From assembly GCF_025642155.1 (NCBI RefSeq), contig NZ_CP106798.1:2108001-2172000 (forward strand): DNA of 64,000 nucleotides. The letters are read 5' to 3'. Numbering within the stretch: the stretch's first letter is position 1; the number at the start of each line of letters is the position of its first letter. The DNA comes from Streptomyces sp. HUAS 15-9. GTDB lineage: Bacteria > Actinomycetota > Actinomycetes > Streptomycetales > Streptomycetaceae. Positions 61,205-64,000 of this stretch are shown here, piece after piece. The position numbers were made by a program, and so were the translations under genes. The notes beneath the pieces are model-generated. The model saw only the letters and a list, made by a program, of their open reading frames with translations, was not told where the DNA came from and made no database searches.

Positions 61205-64000
61205 TCACTTGTCGAGTGACGCCAGCGCCTTCTTGACCAGTGCCGTCCGGTCGGCCGCCGCGGGAACCTGCTCCAGACCGAAGCCCAGCAGCACGGTGTC
61301 CTTCGTGGTGACCGCTCCATACGTCTTGAACAGGGCTCCGGTGCGCGTCCAGTCCTTCAGGACCGCCGGACTGCCGGCGGGCGGTCCGGCCACGCTCCAG
61401 GGGCCCAGCGACGACTCGAAGCCCTCGGTCTCCTTCGCCGTACCGCCGACCACCAGCGAGGTCTCGTCGGCGAGGACGCCGTGGCCGCCGCTGCCGGGGT
61501 CGGTGATGTAGCTGAGGGAGACCTGGACGGACTTGCCCGCGTAGGCGCTCAGGTCGAAGCCGACCTGCTGCCAGCCGCTGGAGCTGCCGGTGAGGCTGTG
61601 CCAGGAGCCGGTGGTGCCGGTCGCCGTGCAGGCGTTGTCCGCGAGCGTCAGATAGTGCTTGAGCCACGGGTGCTCGCCGATCAGGAATCCGGCCCCGCAC
61701 TCCGCCGGGACGGCGGCGCTGGTGGCGCCGCCCGCCTCCGGCAGGGTCGTCCAGTCGTCCGCGCCGACGGTGTGCGCCTCGACCACGGCGTGGTCGTAGC
61801 CGGGCTCGGTGTCCCACAGCAGCCGGGTGCTCAGGGTCGGCTTGTCGGCGGCACTGACGCCGGTGAGGTCGATGGTGCGGGTCAGGCGCTTGTAGGCGTC
61901 GTCGGTGTGCACCGCGGCGGCCATGGAGGAGCCCGCGTACGGCCCGTACGGGTTGACGGTCCCGGCGAACCGGCCCGCCCCCGCGCTGGCGAACTGCGGG
62001 TACCTGTCCACGGACAGCTCGTCGGAGGTGACGCCGTAGGCGCCCGCCTTGTCGAGCGGATTGCCGGGCGCGTCGCCGAGCGCGCCGGCGTAGCCGTCGA
62101 GGTTTCCGGAGCCGGTGAAGCCGGTGGCTCCGGGGATCGACGTGCGCGAGTAGGCGCCCAGGTAGTACTGGCTGAAGTCGTTCGACGGGGTGCCGTCGGC
62201 GAGTTTCACGCTGCCGCCGGCCAGTTCGCCGGCCTCGATCAGCCTGCCGCCCTCGTTGAGGTAGGCGCGCAGCTGGAGCTGGGTGGCGTTGCCGGGACCG
62301 CTCGCACCGGAGTAGTGGACGACGGTCCTGAAGTACTTCAGCACGCCGAGCGCGTCGGGCGCGCCCTGTGTGGCGACGTCCCAGACGATCGCCTTGCGGC
62401 CGTTCGCCCTCAGCGCGTCCACGTACTTCTGGGCCTGTGTGGCGGCCGCACCCTCCTCGGCGACCACGAGGGTGTCGGCCCTGGGCCGCTCGGCGACGGT
62501 GTAGGTGAAGTGCGGGCCGGTGACCTTCCTGCCGCTCCTGGCCCGGCCGGTGAACCACACCTCGACCTTGTCGCCCGGTCTGCCGTCCTCGACCTTGGCC
62601 CGGTACTCGTCGAAGTAGAGGTTGTCCTCGCCGCCGTAGGTCTCGCCGCCCTTCCAGGGCCTGAGTGCCCGGTCGTGCGTACGGCCGCCGTTGACGCGGT
62701 ACTTGAGCTCCTTGTCGCGCACGGACTTCCGTACGACGACCGAGACCTGCTGGTCGGCGCCGCGCGAGTACGACGTGGAGAACGTCGCCGGGGTGAAGTC
62801 GGCGGCGCTCAGGCCGACCGAGGAGACCGGCTGGTCGGGGTGGGCGGCGGTCTCGGCGACGGAGAGCGCGAACGGGACGTTCTTCTGGAACTCCTGCTGG
62901 ATCAGCTTCTCGTCGTCGGGGAAGTTGAAGACCGACGGGCAGTCGGAGGCCTTCCAGGCGTCGTCGGGGTCGAGGTCCGACGCGGTCTGGCAGGTCGACA
63001 TCTCGGGGGTGAACATCGCCATGCCGTTGACGTTGGACGCGTGACCGTCCGCCTCCCCGTTGGTGGTGTACAGCTCCGAGGAGACCTGCGGGTGGTAACC
63101 CGGGACCGCGGAGTGGTCGGGTGTGCCGGCGAGTGCCTTGTAGAGGACGTCGTCCGGGGTCGGGGTGGCCACCTGCCAGCCGACGCCGTAGAGCAGGAGC
63201 TCGGCGGCCGAGTGGTAGTTGATGCCGTAGGTGAAGCCGACGCGCTTCTCGAAGCGGTCCAGTGCCCGTGTCTCGGGCTCGGAGGCGGGGCTCGCGCCGC
63301 GGTAGGTCTCGCTGGTGGGATTCGGCGACGAACCCTCGTCGTCGTAGCCCCATTTGTAGGCGAAGTTGCGGTTGAGGTCGACGCCGTCGCCGGTGGAGAT
63401 GACGCCGTCGCCGTTGACGTCCCGCAGGTTCTTGCGCCACAGGCGGGTGCCGGCGTTCCGGAAGGTGTAGTCGTAGCCGTCGGGGTTGGCCGAGAGGACG
63501 AACCACAGCTCGGTCGAGTCGACGATCTTCTTGATCCGCTTGTCCGTCTTGTAGTGGTCCAGGTAGTAGTGCATCAGACGCCGTGTCATCTCCGGCGTGA
63601 TCCACTCGCGCGCGTGCTGGTTGGACACGTACAGCACGGCGCGCTTCGAGCCGTCCTTCGACTTCTTCGCGTTCCTGGTCAGTTTGAGCGCGAGGATGTC
63701 CTGTCCGTCGACGGTCCTGCCGATGGACTCGACCTTGGTCAGGCCGGGGTTGGCCCGGGCGGTCCTGACGATCTCCTCCTTGAGTCCGCCGCTGCCGCTG
63801 TAGGGGCGGAACACGCCTTGGGACACGCCCTCGACACGCGCCTTTGCGCTGGCCGACAGTTTGTGCTCGGTGAGGGCGACGCCCTGCTTCTCGAGCTTCT
63901 GGGCCTGCTGGTCGGTGAGGTAGACCTCCACGGCGGTCCGGCCCTTTGCGGTCATCCGCTCACCGAGTTCATGACCGTCCTGGCCGGCCTGGAGCAGCAG
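61205..64000 (-). CDS. Secreted M14 zinc carboxypeptidase, 5' end outside window
   Basis: The frame is open to the right edge, so at least 931 residues are seen and the signal peptide is missing. A C-terminal part of the propeptide is followed by the M14 domain with zinc ligands His and Glu in VSNQHAREWITPE and His in YGINYHSAAE, plus SANPDGYDYTF, DLNRNFAYKWG and the catalytic Glu in LSVAETAAHP. After it come beta-rich domains and a C-terminal MAM/jelly-roll-like region (SGWQQVGFDLSAYAGKSVQVSLSYITD, TEGFESSLGPW). Probable extracellular protein degradation. Confidence 0.9.
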   Translation of the reverse strand: MLLQAGQDGHELGERMTAKGRTAVEVYLTDQQAQKLEKQGVALTEHKLSASAKARVEGVSQGVFRPYSGSGGLKEEIVRTARANPGLTKVESIGRTVDGQDILALKLTRNAKKSKDGSKRAVLYVSNQHAREWITPEMTRRLMHYYLDHYKTDKRIKKIVDSTELWFVLSANPDGYDYTFRNAGTRLWRKNLRDVNGDGVISTGDGVDLNRNFAYKWGYDDEGSSPNPTSETYRGASPASEPETRALDRFEKRVGFTYGINYHSAAELLLYGVGWQVATPTPDDVLYKALAGTPDHSAVPGYHPQVSSELYTTNGEADGHASNVNGMAMFTPEMSTCQTASDLDPDDAWKASDCPSVFNFPDDEKLIQQEFQKNVPFALSVAETAAHPDQPVSSVGLSAADFTPATFSTSYSRGADQQVSVVVRKSVRDKELKYRVNGGRTHDRALRPWKGGETYGGEDNLYFDEYRAKVEDGRPGDKVEVWFTGRARSGRKVTGPHFTYTVAERPRADTLVVAEEGAAATQAQKYVDALRANGRKAIVWDVATQGAPDALGVLKYFRTVVHYSGASGPGNATQLQLRAYLNEGGRLIEAGELAGGSVKLADGTPSNDFSQYYLGAYSRTSIPGATGFTGSGNLDGYAGALGDAPGNPLDKAGAYGVTSDELSVDRYPQFASAGAGRFAGTVNPYGPYAGSSMAAAVHTDDAYKRLTRTIDLTGVSAADKPTLSTRLLWDTEPGYDHAVVEAHTVGADDWTTLPEAGGATSAAVPAECGAGFLIGEHPWLKHYLTLADNACTATGTTGSWHSLTGSSSGWQQVGFDLSAYAGKSVQVSLSYITDPGSGGHGVLADETSLVVGGTAKETEGFESSLGPWSVAGPPAGSPAVLKDWTRTGALFKTYGAVTTKDTVLLGFGLEQVPAAADRTALVKKALASLDK

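Overview
This is high-GC actinobacterial chromosome, almost certainly Streptomyces. Third codon positions are overwhelmingly G or C, GTG and TTG starts are common, ribosome sites are AGGAGG-like, and the gene order is a Streptomyces core-genome order. That order is suf operon, ctaA/ctaB, tkt-tal-zwf-opcA-pgl, pgi, secG-tpiA-pgk-gap. Nothing looks like a prophage, plasmid or integrated island. Most of the window is housekeeping, with small accessory cassettes between.

Left part (1-15.7 kb). A Ro60-type TROVE/vWA protein (rsr) runs off the left edge. Its leader holds three tandem structured RNA units that look like bacterial Y RNAs; two carry a tRNA mimic with the T-arm placed before the D-arm. 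Next come a PhoX-like phosphatase with a PHO box, a trypsin-fold protease with a stand-alone copy of its N-terminal domain beside it, a large secreted nuclease, an ArsR/AHSA1 regulator pair with a perfect 11-bp inverted repeat, a DapA-like lyase, and an ECF sigma factor with a membrane-anchored propeller partner.

Middle (15.7-36 kb). This part holds a low-annotation stretch with palindromes and a gene remnant, dapD, an SMR-efflux/TetR pair, a second paralogous secreted nuclease, an AbfB-domain membrane protein and the complete suf operon (sufR-B-D-ferredoxin-C-S-U-sufT). After it come an AAC(3)-like acetyltransferase, a two-gene ABC exporter split by a 92-bp duplication, ctaA, a nucleotidyltransferase, an amidohydrolase and ctaB.

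Right part (36-64 kb). The pentose-phosphate operon is followed by a sugar-uptake cluster: an alpha-glucosidase, a binding lipoprotein and two permeases, with no ATPase gene. An orphan binding protein, a PadR-regulated FtsX-type ABC system with a decayed tail duplication, pgi, an MFS exporter, an RbpA paralogue, secG, tpiA-pgk, gap and a partial secreted M14 carboxypeptidase complete the window.

The central-carbon genes work together. Imported glucosides are hydrolysed in the cytoplasm, glucose 6-phosphate enters through pgi or zwf/opcA/pgl/tkt/tal, and triose phosphates pass through tpiA, gap and pgk. Short GC-rich dispersed repeats recur through the window, and two have been absorbed into the N-terminal codons of sufD and ctaB. 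The most unusual item is the rsr leader with its three Y-RNA-like units.
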